This document shows positions 1 through 11,960 of a stretch of 64,000 nucleotides of DNA, piece by piece. The position numbers and the translations under genes were made by a program. The notes under the pieces were generated by a model that was not told the DNA's origin, searched no databases, and saw nothing but the letters and a program-made list of their open reading frames with translations. This DNA comes from Ascaris suum (taxonomy: Eukaryota > Nematoda > Chromadorea > Rhabditida > Ascarididae), in NCBI GenBank assembly GCA_013433145.1, contig CM024178.1, positions 7,735,260 to 7,799,259 of the forward strand, in the 5' to 3' direction. The first letter of the stretch is position 1. Each line of letters opens with the position of its first letter.

Positions 1-1
1 A

Positions 2-205
2 AACACGATTTCAATCGTCAAGAAATTTGATAACGAGAAAAAACATGGCAATATTCGTAGTATGTCGTTGACAGACACAGACTCAGACATACGCATACAA
101 AAGCGCGCCGAAAATCTACCATCACATCGAACTCTCTCAACTATTTGCAAGAGGTCACAATGCACGAAACTGATATCAATAATGCGGCTATCAAATTGGC
201 AATAA
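2..205 (+). CDS. possible last exon of an upstream gene (partial, unrecognised)
   Basis: A reading frame is already open at the window edge and runs 67 codons to a TAA at 203-205. That is long for sequence this AT-rich. The product is polar and protein-like (it includes the stretch SLTDTDSDIRIQKRAENL). A canonical AATAAA overlaps the stop codon at 201-206. I do not recognise a family. It may be the 3' terminal coding exon of a gene lying to the left of the window, on the same strand as eEF1G. It could also be a chance open frame: no 3' splice site can be confirmed because its start is off the window. Confidence 0.35.
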   Translation, partial: NTISIVKKFDNEKKHGNIRSMSLTDTDSDIRIQKRAENLPSHRTLSTICKRSQCTKLISIMRLSNWQ

Positions 206-840
206 AATTCCCCTGTGATAAATGACTAAAAAGGCGAATATTATCGGTCAATTCTTCTACAATCGTATGACCTTAACTGAGTAATCGAATCATTTATTAA
301 TTACCACACAAATGTGACCCCTATCTTGTAGCATAAATCAATTAATTAAAACAAGAAATGGATCGCCAACCCACCCCACCTCGACCACCCACCCCCAACA
401 CGACAAATCGGCGATCTCCACTCTTCAGGTGAGGAAAAAAAAAGCGCTGTAATAAACGTAATTGAAACTTTCATCATGAAATGGTGGGAAATTTAAAATT
501 ATTGGGCTGCCACGCAGTTTATGTCAAATTAGAAATAATTTTTGCTAAAAGAAAAAATTTTTTCTGAAATTTGAAATTTTTTTTAGAAGTAAATTCAATA
601 AATTGCATAAATTATATTCGTACATCTATTATATTGTAAGCTATTTAAAAGGTAACTCATAAATAATTGACAACAAAGGTAAATTGTTGCACCTGTGTAA
701 CATTTCCGTTGGCAAAATGACATCGTTGCGTAATTTTGCCTACGATTCTCTTCATTTGTCGAGATTTATCATTTTTGTGCGGAATACAATCCGGTGAGGT
801 GTTTCTGCACCAACGACGTTTAAAATTATAGCTCAACAAG
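206..840. other. intergenic region upstream of eEF1G
   Basis: AT-rich sequence with one C-rich patch at 358-428, listed separately. An AG at 830-831 (AAATTATAG), ten bases before the eEF1G ATG, could be a spliced-leader acceptor or the end of a 5' UTR intron. I see no clear TATA element and no tRNA. Confidence 0.5.
358..428 (+). CDS. candidate short first exon (Pro/Thr/Arg-rich), unassigned
   Basis: An ATG at 358 opens a frame of 24 codons, far more GC-rich than its surroundings, reading MDRQPTPPRPPTPNTTNRRS and ending in LF. It is cut at a strong donor (TTCAG|GTGAGG); without splicing, the frame reaches TGA at 430-432. The phase-2 end does not fit eEF1G exon 2, so it is not an alternative start of that gene as far as I can see. 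No partner exon was found. It may be a 5' exon of an unknown transcript or a chance C-rich patch. Confidence 0.25.
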
Positions 841-3800
841 ATGGTGGCTGTAAGTTTTGATTTTATATTTTCAATGCTTTTATTGCAAACATTTAGGATC
901 TACGAGATTTACGATACCGTATGTCAATGAATAAACGCCATGGTTATAGAGGTATTATTTAAGTTGTACTATAACTGAGTAACAAGTATCGGATTTATTA
1001 TACATTTTCATAACTTTATGTCTGATGTACTGCAACAGTTTTAGTCGAGAAAAAAAAAGTTATGGACAACGTTTTGATTGTGCCGAATAATAGTGAAGCG
1101 CTTATATACCTGAGCATTTAGATTTGGAGTGTTTTTAACGGGAATTGACCTCATATTACATTCGCACCCCCGTAACAATTAGACTAGCGAAAAGCACCTT
1201 TAAGTCATAGTCGCTGTTCGGATTTCATCGGATCTCCTCGATGTGTTTCATAGATGAGGGGTGTGGGGAAGAGGAGGCACGAGAAAGGGGGGGGGCTGTG
1301 TTATGTGTGGACCTCTATTCTAGGTTACATGGTATTCGCGGTTTTGCAGTTCCTGATGCCACAAGTGTCGTGCGAAAATAAAGTATTGAAGTAAATATCA
1401 ACTTTGTTTGCTTGAACATGGGCGAACGGATGATGAAACTTGAGCGTAATTAGTCATGTATCTGCCAGAATCCCTTCCCGTCGCTGGAGGATGGGAGGGG
1501 AAGCATGAGGTGGGAAATGTGAACTCAAACAAAAAATGATGGAATTGTCTTTACTAGTATCGAACTTTTCTGTTTTTTCCTCAGTTTTTATTTCATAGAA
1601 ATGATTTAAGTGGCAAGTGAAATCTTCTATCTGTTGCATTTTTTTTTTTTTTTTGATCCCCCAAGTATGGGAACGAGGGGAACTTCCTCCTTTTCAGTTT
1701 TTACTCTTCATCTGCTTTTAGTCTTTCAATTCCAAGTTTTAGACATGTCGCTAGCAGCTAACTAATTAATGGAGACTGCAGCCTGTACAAGTCGCTACCG
1801 ACAGGTTGAGCCAAAGAACTTTGATTTTTTTACCTTCAATTAGGTCGACCACCTGTAGATTGGGAAGGTTTTCGATGTTTTTGATTTCAGAGGCACACAA
1901 TCTTCTGACTTCATCGATTTAAAATAAGCTTTATTTTGCAGAAAGTATATGGTTCGGAAAAAAGCTTCCGCACTCAAAAGGTGCTCATTGCGGCGAAGTT
2001 AGCAAATGCAGATATCACGCTTATCACTGATACACCTCCAGCTGATAAATTCCCACTTGGTGTGGTTAGTGTTCACTTGTTTATTCTCACTTTCCAATAT
2101 AAAGGACCAATTAAGCGGAAGCGATTTATCTCGACAGATAGTCGTAACGAGTTCATAGGATCGCTTCACGTTGCTTACCTATTTGATGATTCGTTCGTTT
2201 CTGACGAAGTTGCTTTTCTTCCTTACTTTCAATAAAGTTTGGTTAAAATTCTGGAGATTCGATTTACTTTCACCTGTTCAATCTTACTACCTGGACGTCG
2301 TTTTCAATTTTAGGTTTTTGCTTTTTATGTTGTTTCTAGAAAGGTGATGAGACTTTAATTTGCATCATCGAAAGGATATGCTTGAAGTAGAGACTGTTGT
2401 TTCGTCTGCTGAGGTTTTGTGGTTTAATAGGTTTATTTATTACCTCTTTATAGGTAATTACCTATTACCAAAAACCCATTACATGTTCATAGGTAATGGG
2501 TTTCTGATTTTACTTCAATTTACTTTATAATAACGAACAGTGGAATATTTAATTTATTTATTGTGATACTGATATTTATTGATGATTTATGGTTTATGAT
2601 GCTTATAAACGATCAGAGCGTTAAAAGATTTGTATTCAGGTTGAATGTTGAGGTTTTTTTTTTTTTTTGCTCGAAATTTCCTAAATAGTAAGGAAAATTT
2701 TTGAAAGTATTTTAATAATATTTTGTTTTTTTTTTTTCAGACACCCGCATACGAGGATGGCAATGTTCTTATCTTTGGAGCCGAATCGATTGCACTTCAT
2801 TTAGCTGGACAAACGTTGACACATAATAGTGTAATTCATTTTTGTGGTTTATTTTTAATTTTTAAATTGCACGTGTTATCATGTGATTTGTTTTGATTTG
2901 ACGAGTTGTCGAATGCGGATAGAGTCCAAGATGCGGATATCAAAGGGTGATATCCATTGACGACTAATGTAATCGAATAGTTCTCTCTAGAATTAGCACC
3001 TTCTTCACCTTCGCTCGAGCTCCACTCCAAATTCCTATCATCTCATTCACCCCTTACCCCTCTCCCATTACAATTTCATGCGAGTGCCTACGACGACCTT
3101 AATTCCTCTCATTTTCCCGCTTCATGTTTCTAAATTTTTTGCAGCAACGCTTTAAAATTGCTCGATGGTATACACCGGCTTAGATCTCCTCCAAATATTG
3201 AGGAAAAGCAAGAGTAGTTGATAGGCATTAGATAGAGGTTCGCAGAAAGGTGTGCGTGCTGCCGTAGTAATAAAGCCTTCTTAAAATTATTTTATGATTA
3301 AGTGTTCTGATATATTGTTTCATAAAATATTTTGAAGCAAATTTTCTTTTTAGTGCACGGAAGTAGTCCAATGGCTGCAATGGGCTGAGGGCAACCTCCT
3401 CCCCAACGTGCTTGGCTTTGTCCTTCCGAGTGTGTCTGCCGCTCATATCGATAATAAGGTAAACATCTTGATAGGTTTGGTATATCGCATTAAAAGTGGT
3501 CGTAATGGAGAACAGGGTGGTCTCGCACGCTGCTTATGATATTATTGGTATTATTATTATATTGATATTTATTATTATGACATTATTTATTATTATTATG
3601 ATATTATGATATTATTGGGGAGGTAGGAGGGAGGGGGGCAAAAAGGCTAATTTTTTAGTTTATAAGGAAATAAGTGGGTTGTTATCACTGATTGTGCGGT
3701 ATATGCGCATTGATAATCTCAGTGTTTTAGGTCGTAGATGCAGCCAAGAACGAACTGCTTGCACAGCTGAAACGTCTCGACACTGTGCTTCTCACTCGAA

Positions 3801-6800
3801 CTTTTCTTGTCGGTGAGCGTATGTCGGTGGCGGATATTTCGTTGGCTCTCGATTTACTGCCTGCTTATCAGGTGCTGAATATTTATTAATTGTTCCCTTA
3901 TTAAAGAATGTGATCCGTAATTAATAATGAAGTAAAACTAAGATTTGAATATATGTCGGTGGATGAGGCTGAAGCCTATGTTTGAATTTGTTTCCGCTAA
4001 TTTCATGCGATTCGATTTGGGAGGGGTAGTTATATATTCGAACTTAACGCTGTTTTTCTTTCTTTCTTTTTTTTTTTTTAATTTAACGCAACTTGACGCA
4101 CATGTATCGGCTTGGCTAATATTTGTACCGTTCATAAGATAAAAGATGGGTCCCTTGTTTCATATCAACTTGGCCAATATTTGTACCGCCTGCAAGTTGA
4201 AAGTTGGGCCCTTTGTTTCACGAGGTGATTGGGAAAAATGTTGGTGTAGCATAGAAAAAAGTCTTCAGTGATAGGATTCTGCTAGTGAAATTTTTTCGCT
4301 GTTTGGGGTGTTTGATGATGTGGGTTATTGATTGTAAAAACTTTTTAGTTTATTAACACTAAATTTAATTGTTTGAAAATTGTTTATCGTTTTTTTTTTT
4401 TTTTTTACTGACAGCTGTCAATAATTAATTGGCAGCTAGTAGCTGATAGTAGAGGAAGAAATTGGTTACCTTTTTTTGTTCATGAGTTTTTTTTTCGTTC
4501 TTATCTGCTTTAGCATAAAAATTGATTAACTTACTAGGCATTATTGCTAATGTGGTGCCAAATTATCCCAATGAGATTTTTATAGACTGGAAAGAGGTTC
4601 GATCCGCTGAGAGAGAGAAAAAATATTGCATATTGACTTTTATGATTTTAAAACACATAGCGGATTCGTTGTTGCAACTTAAGATAGATGCGAATCGTGT
4701 TGCTTTCAGTACGTTTTGGATAGTGCAATGCGTGCTCCATTGACGAACGTTAACCGTTGGTTTAACACTATAATAAATCAACCTTGTGCCAAAGAGATCC
4801 TCGGCGAGGTTTCATTCGCCACGCAAACGGCTAAATTCGATCGTAAGTACATTGGTGACTTTCTGATTCTACCGGCCATCGGTCTGTTTTTATGGAGGTG
4901 AATCCGATTAAAGGAATGGGCGTTAAAAAATGCGGGATGCGTAGAGCTGAAGCCGTTTTGAACGTCTTTTTGGAGTTGAAGCTGCTTTTGGCAAATTTAA
5001 CTGGTTTTTGGGTACTCTTTTCACATTTTTGGGCTTAGAGTCTATTAATTTTTGACACAGATATTTTCCTTGCTGATCAAATCGAGCTGGGTGATCCACG
5101 CTGATGAGTTTCATGTATTTCCTTCTTTCGTATAGTGCTGATAATATCAGATTTTTGCAAAATTAATAGTGTGATAGCATGTCAGACAGCGCTGTGAGAT
5201 GTTAATGTGAGATTATTCTAAAGGTATTTTTCGTTGGATGCAAATTATGGCTGCCAAATATATGTGGATTAGCATTCTTGATCGTCTCAACAAATTGGGG
5301 GAGGGAGATGGTATAATATCTATCGAAATTTTCCTTTCCAGTTACCTAGTGATCATGATAACAGGTTATCAGAGAGTTATCAAATGATTATTTTAATTAT
5401 AACGGCATCTCTTTATTGGCGTTTATGGGGATGTGTGAAGCGGTTTCATATGAAGTGTATAATTTTAGAGGCGAAATTCAAAGAATTGTCGGCTAAACTT
5501 CACAAAGAGCGCCAATCATCGGCACATAAAGAGGGTAACGAAGAATATTTCCTATTTGGAGTTTTGTTTGTTTTTTATGCAATGCTCGATTTACATATTT
5601 TACAAGTTTTATTGTGATAAAGAATTCCGAGAGTTTCATATTTTTGCAATAGAAAAAAAGATCCTCAATTATGATTAGGAGGTAAGAGCTCCTGAATTTC
5701 CTTTAGATAGGTAGGACATCCTGGATTTCCTTGTTTTTTGTAGGTTTCATTATCTGTATAAGAGAGCCTGAAAATGTAGTTCGTAGCATTCAAGCCTTGT
5801 TCTATGCGGCAGTTTTATAGCAGAAAGTTGCGCTAGCTGAGTGGTCGATCCGGCAAGTCGAATCATTGTGCCGACATTCCTTTTCACACCGATGTTCTGG
5901 GTAAGAACGAAAAGCAGTTTGAATTGACAGTGAGGGAGCGTATATTAACCAGTTAGATGTAGAGGACCGAAGTATGTAAATTGGGTTAATTCAGCAAAGA
6001 AAGCGAAAGGAGGTGAGAAGAAGGAACAAGCGCAAGCAAAACATGAACCTGCAGAAGAGATGGATGCAACGGAAGAGGCCCTTGCTAGCGAACCTAAAGC
6101 TACGGATCCATTTGCAAGCATGCCCAAAGGGTGTGTGCTCCTATTTTTGGAAAATGCTCATTATCTTGGAGATTTCGCGAGGATAAAATAATGAACTTTT
6201 TTTTTCGATCTCATGCCTTTAAACTTTTTAGTTTTTTATCTTTTTTTTTTTCAAGAAAGAGTTCTATCTTGTCTTTTTGTCTATTGATTTGAAAATAAGG
6301 CTTTGGAAAGAATTTAATCAACTTTAATTTCAAGTCCATTTAGTCGATTTTTGTTTTTATTATTTTTTCATGGAAGATTTATCTCATCTCGTTTTTTTGT
6401 ACTTGCGTATTTTCGTTTAGATTTTCGTTTATTAAAAAAAATGATCCGTTTTCTGAATGGGATTCCCTTTTTATGTATTCTAAGCAGGAAACATCCTAGA
6501 GGTTTTTTTTTTCAAGCAAATGACGTTGGATTGGAAATCCCTTCTTAAGTTGTCTACATCTCATTGTTGTCAATAAGGATTATTTGTAATTCAGTGGAAT
6601 AGATATCCATCGATAAGGTTTAATTAATTTGCGAGAGTGGCGACTAGTGCATTTATTTGCCGCATTAATTGAAAATTTTGTGAAATATTGCACTTTATAG
6701 AACATTTGTGATGGACAACTTCAAGCGGGTCTATTCGAATGAAGATACGGCAACGAAAGCGATCCCATATTTTTGGGAGAACTTTGATCCGGCAAATTAT

Positions 6801-8562
6801 TCAATATGGTATGCTGAATATAAATATCCGGAGGAGTTGACGCTAACCTTTATGAGTTGTAATCTTATCGGAGGTTAGTTGACGTTTTGATTTGATTTTT
6901 ATGAGTTGGAAAAATTCACAATGAGAAAATCGGATATCATGTATGGATTTTTAAGTAGTTTTTTTTTTTTTAATATGCAAATTTATATCGGGATTTAAGG
7001 GAATATTCGATTTCGATAATTTTTTAATGTGAGTAAATTGTGATTATTATCAGATTGCAATGATATTTTTATTTTTTATTTTTCATTATTCTAATAATTT
7101 TTTTTTTATTCAGTTAATAGAGTATATAATATCGTTCACATATAGCATATTGAAATTTAGCTATGCGATTGCATTTTTCCGATTTCTGGACAACTAATCG
7201 TCGCTGTAGTTCTTAGTTGAGATGTTGAAGATTTCTTAATGAAGCCGCTAACTGATGAATTAATTTAAATTGGTTTTCTTTAGATTTTTATACGCATATT
7301 TATTGCCAGATAGCTTCCATGGAAGGTGATTAGCGTTGTTCAATTGGTTGTTTTGTTTTTGATGTTTTTATGGAATAGATCCTACTTGATTAGTAGTAAG
7401 CAGTTTTTATGGTCAACATGGATATGTAAGAGCTGACGATTTTCGAAATAGGTTCGTTATTGCACGAAATGGGAACAGCTACCTCAAAATTTATGGTCAC
7501 TGAAGTTAATACCGTAGGTAATCGATGAATAATTATAGAGACGCCAAGGTGTGCCGGTAGGAATTATTGGACAGTAGGACGAAGTCGGTGGTAGTGAATG
7601 TCTTTTTTGCTATTTTCTGTTATGGCGTTTCACGCCTGATGTGACGTGATTTCTAAGAGTAATAATGGACGATATTGTCTTTTGCAGGGATGTTCCAGAG
7701 ATTGGAGAAGCTCAAGAAGAATGCATTTGCATCGGTTTGCCTCTTTGGGACCGATAATAATTCGACAATTTCTGGGATTTGGATATGGCGTGGGCATGAG
7801 CTAGCTTTCACGCTGTGTCCCGATTGGCAGGTCGATTTATCTTCATTTTCGCATTTTTTTCTCGGTGCTTCTTCTTTTTTTTTCCTTTCTACGTGCCGAA
7901 AAATTAGTTGAATTTATGAAGTTTGACTAGTGGCGCTAGCGGAAAATAGCGCATCGTACGAGTGGTACTTTTAACTGATGGGAGATCTACTGATACATGA
8001 AGGATGTATGGTATGTGGTTTTCTGTTTATAGAAATGAAGAATAAGGTAAATCGCTTTTTTGTCGTTTTTGAGATTAAAGGTGATTGTGTTTGAAAAATG
8101 AAGCCCCTATTCACCTTCCTAACTGCCTATTTGGAATCTCTTATAGTCTAATTTCGTGGAGGCAGTTAGAAAGATGAATAGGAACATTTTTACAGTCGCA
8201 ATAAGCTGATTTTTTGGAGCATGTAATGATAAAATTTGAGGGGAGTGGGATTCGGGAGGATTTAGAAATGCTTGTGGATTTGACACCGTATTTTGCTTGG
8301 TGGATCTGGCACGGTATTTGTTTGGTGGATTTTACACTGTGTTTTGGTGCTGTTTGTATAGTTTAAGTTGTTCGCTGAATAGTGTTTATTGAAATCGTTG
8401 CAACAATTAAGTAGTTTTGGTTTACAGGTTGATTATGAAAGTTATGAATGGAAGAAATTGGACCCGGCGGATGAGAGTACAAAGAAGTTGGTGAACGAAT
8501 ATCTAATGTGGGAAGGTGAATTCGGTGGAAAGAAATTCAATCAAGGCAAAATCTTCAAGTGA
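841..8562 (+). CDS. EEF1G: translation elongation factor 1-gamma (eEF1G), 11 exons
   Basis: Exons: 841-849, 1942-2064, 2741-2830, 3354-3458, 3731-3871, 4710-4842, 5469-5534, 5995-6130, 6701-6873, 7688-7830, 8428-8562. All phases join cleanly to a 417-residue protein, normal for the family. eEF1G is the scaffold of the eEF1B complex that recharges eEF1A with GTP. Residues 1-80 form the GST N-terminal fold ([30 protein letters not shown]) and 90-210 the GST C-terminal fold. A Lys/Glu-rich linker spans about 215-256. The conserved EF1G C-terminal domain runs from about 257 (DPFASMPKG) to the end ([11 protein letters not shown]). The start is chosen because MVA plus exon 2 reproduces the short family N-terminus. 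Donors include GTAAGT, GTTAGT and GTGTGT; most acceptors end in TTTTAG, TTTCAG or TTGCAG. Introns over 300 bp hold only AT-rich sequence, T runs and the repeats listed separately. The assignment is secure; exact intron ends are inferred by frame. Confidence 0.97.
2472..2503. repeat. perfect 11-bp inverted repeat in eEF1G intron 2
   Basis: AAACCCATTAC (2472-2482) is exactly complemented by GTAATGGGTTT (2493-2503) across a 10-base loop. Nearby copies of GGTAATTACC / CCTATTACC (2452-2468) belong to the same repetitive patch. It could form a hairpin in the pre-mRNA. No function is implied. Confidence 0.7.
4111..4222 (+). repeat. two-copy tandem repeat, 58-bp period, in eEF1G intron 5
   Basis: CTTGGCTAATATTTGTACCG (from 4111) recurs as CTTGGCCAATATTTGTACCG (from 4169). 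Both copies continue to a shared tail ending in CTTTGTTTCA or CCTTGTTTCA. The central parts have diverged. It lies wholly in an intron. Confidence 0.75.
8106..8182. repeat. 23-bp imperfect inverted repeat in eEF1G intron 10
   Basis: Arm 8106-8128 (begins CCTATTCACC, ends AACTGCCT) pairs with arm 8160-8182 (begins AGGCAGTT, ends GAATAGG) with two mismatches and a loop of about 31 bases. This looks like a small foldback or MITE remnant, or a stem in the pre-mRNA. Confidence 0.7.
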
Positions 8563-8625
8563 ACTGCAAGCAATTATGATGGCTGCTGTTTTGGCTCATT
8601 CATTGTTGGTTTCTTGTTGGAGCTA

Positions 8626-8631
8626 AATAAA
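8626..8631 (+). terminator. poly(A) signal of eEF1G
   Basis: A canonical AATAAA lies 64 bases after the stop codon of eEF1G and is followed by AT-rich sequence, as expected for cleavage about 15-20 bases downstream. Confidence 0.75.
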
Positions 8632-9252
8632 TTTAAAAATATTCGTTTGTTTGTGTTTATTTCTAGTGCAACATTTCGAATGGTGACATCATAATGCAAC
8701 GCTAGATCATTCAAGCTTCATTTTAAGGTGTTGGACATTTGCACCACGATTTTCTCTTCAAGTATTTGTAGGAACATTGATGAAAGTCATAAAATATATC
8801 CTTGACTGAAATCTGTGTAATCGGAGAGTGTTATGACGTTGTAGTGTGACAAAGAAATTGAGTAAAAAGAGTACATAACTATTTTATTAATAGAGATGTG
8901 GAGAATATGCTTTCGTTGAAGTGAAGTTGGTATTATTAGAGGGTGCATTAAAAGGCTAAAGACTTTAAATGTACGATATGTTCACTGTTCGTTGAATTAG
9001 ATGCATATGCAAGCAAGAAAAAACTTATTGTAATACAATCGGCAAAACTTTTAAGAGATGGCAGTTTCGTAGGAATTCCCCAAGCTTTAAAATAGGTTAA
9101 GTCTGCGAAGTGTCATCAGTTCAAGACATTGCGGCTGGGAGAGGGGGGGGGGTCGATGGGTACCACTCCACCCCCTCTTCCCTTCTCACCAACAATAAAG
9201 GCACATTTTGGTATGTTTTTCTTTAGGCTCGATTTAAGCGTTCATTTGATGT

Positions 9253-9612
9253 ATGTTGCTTTCAAATTACATTCCTAGTCTATTTTTTGTATGGCATTTT
9301 GTTATGAGGCTGTTCATTGAAATTTTTTTTCTTTTTTTTTTGATACCCTTGAGGATATACAACCTCTCTAAAAAAGAAGAGAAAACGAAAGAGGAGAAAG
9401 AAAGTGGATGGAAATCATTGGATGTTCTCTTTTCCGTGAATAGGCGAGCATTGTGCAATGGTTTTGCGTGCTCAAATCCTAGTGCTACGAATTGTTTCCG
9501 GTATTTCCGGAAAATTGCTGCAATTACTTCCGGTATGTTCAAAACAATCAATAATTGTTTTGCCGAACAAATTCTTTTCAAAGCGAAAAATAGTGAACAA
9601 TTAAATCTTTAG
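9253..9612 (+). other. GC-richer patch open on both strands (unrecognised)
   Basis: A plus-strand frame of 119 codons (9253-9612) overlaps a minus-strand frame of 104 codons (9267-9581). The first part is a T-rich, Phe/Leu-heavy string. The segment 9380-9600 is less biased and would encode a basic, Cys-containing peptide on the plus strand. I recognise no domain on either strand, no clear splice sites frame it, and both may be chance openings. Confidence 0.15.
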
Positions 9613-10011
9613 TAGCGTCTGATGAAATGCGAAATTTTAGATTCTTTTTTTCCTTATTTTCGGATTTTTCTCATAATTTTCAATTTATTCCCCTAATAAT
9701 TTTATATTTGTTGAGCGAATTTATTTTTAGTGTTAAATATTTTCTTGAGAAGTTTTTTTTTTTTTTATTTCAAAAATTGGATATTTTTCTCTCTCTCTCA
9801 AAAAAATGCATTGAATATTTAAAGTTAGAGTCTTTTTCATCATTAATTACTCGTAAAAATGAAAAATGTTTGAGCAATGATTTAAATTTTGAAATAAATT
9901 TGCAACTTATTAATTATGAAAAATTTTTTCTTTTATCAATTGAATACATTTTGAAAAAAAAAAATTTGTCTCAAATTACAAGAAAAAAAAATTTCTTTTT
10001 TATATAATATA

Positions 10012-10235
<224 letters not shown>

Positions 10236-10589
10236 TTTAGATTTCCGCCTAATTTATCAAACTTTTAGCTTTGATGAACTCATATGTTGTATTTAATCAT
10301 AGCATGTATCGCGCAGATAATGGTGATGACTCTTGATGGATTTAAAAAAATTTTTTTTTGTAATATCATGTCGCATGAAATCTTCATTTATTCTCTTAAT
10401 ACATTTTAATGCATTCCAAATCGAAAGTTTTTTAAGAGACGTTTATTAGTGAGAGGTTTATGCTAAAGACTACAGATTATTAACAAGGTATTGATTTCAA
10501 AAATTAGCTAAAGTACACAAAAGTGGATAATAATTTTCATTTTCGGCTTTCTGATTGAAAAAGGAGAAAAAAGGTTTATTAGGCCGGCC

Positions 10590-10610
10590 GGGGGGGGGGG
10601 GGGGGGGGGG
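10590..10610 (+). repeat. poly-G run of 21 bases
   Basis: An uninterrupted G homopolymer preceded by GGCCGGCC and followed by a G-rich purine tail. It can potentially form a quadruplex and is also a likely sequencing or assembly weak point. Confidence 0.9.
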
Positions 10611-11849
10611 AGGAGGGAGGGTGTGGGTTTATTGAGGTGCGAATTATCTTTTCCGTTAAATGTGGGTTGGTGGTGAGGTTGTTCGCCGAAGTAACTCAGG
10701 TGGGATTTTCGGATCAATTCCTTTAGGGATACCATATAGGGGAGAGATATTAATCGACTTTATTCTCGTAAATTCTCATCGATAAATTTCCATAGTTTAT
10801 TTTCTTCGGCGAAATAAATTTCGTCAATTTATGAATTTAAAAAAAAAATGCAAATTTTCTGGATTCTATTTGTGAATATCATCAAGAAACTATTGATATT
10901 CCATTTCTTGAAGAGATATTATGATCTCTTCAATTCAACTTAATTTTTTTTCTCGAGAAATTTTCCTTTCAATTGTACAATTGTAAAATTCTCCCACATC
11001 AGATTTCCATATGAATTTATTAATTCCTTCTAGAGTGGCATTTATAATTCAATAAATTATGCTAATTATATTTATATACATATATAATATATATATTAAT
11101 AATAATATATATAATTTAAATATTAATATATATATATATATATATCAATAATAATGCGTAATTTGAATAGACATTTTTGTGAATATGCATATATTTGAGC
11201 GTTTATTTTATTTGCCTATCTGCGCCACCATTTGCAGACTTTCAACTCACTCAAGAAAAAATCGTTGTTCAACGATTGCCTAATTTATCAGTTACATAGG
11301 ATATTATTGAAGACTGATTTTTTTTTTCAATGCATCATTAATTTCCACGAAGTTTTTTTTTTCGAAGATAAATATACATATCCAATATTGAAAATTGTTT
11401 GCTTCTATCATGATAGTGTAATGATTTAGCTAATAGCATCGTATCCATTTCATCAAATAAGAATTATTTAGTTTCAACTTAAATTAATGGATAAATTCGA
11501 ATGATAAAATTAAATTACAACTTATGTTTATTATTATTTTTCAATTATTGATTTGCAATAAAAATTAATTTTTTTTGAAAATTTTTCATTTATGTTATTT
11601 TCATCTTTTTTTTTTTTTAAATGAATAGTTTCTAATGGATTTTAATTTTAAAATTGAGATTTTTTTTTGTTTTTTTTTAAGTTTAAAGTTTATCGAAAAT
11701 GATTGCGATTTTTTTTTTCGATATTAAGAGATTTTATTGGCAATTTTCAGCATTATTCAATAATTTTTTGTAACACTTTTCCATAATTATTCAACGATCG
11801 ATAAAGAAGAATTCAATCCGTTCTTATAATTAATAAATAACTATTTTAT

Positions 11850-11960
<111 letters not shown>

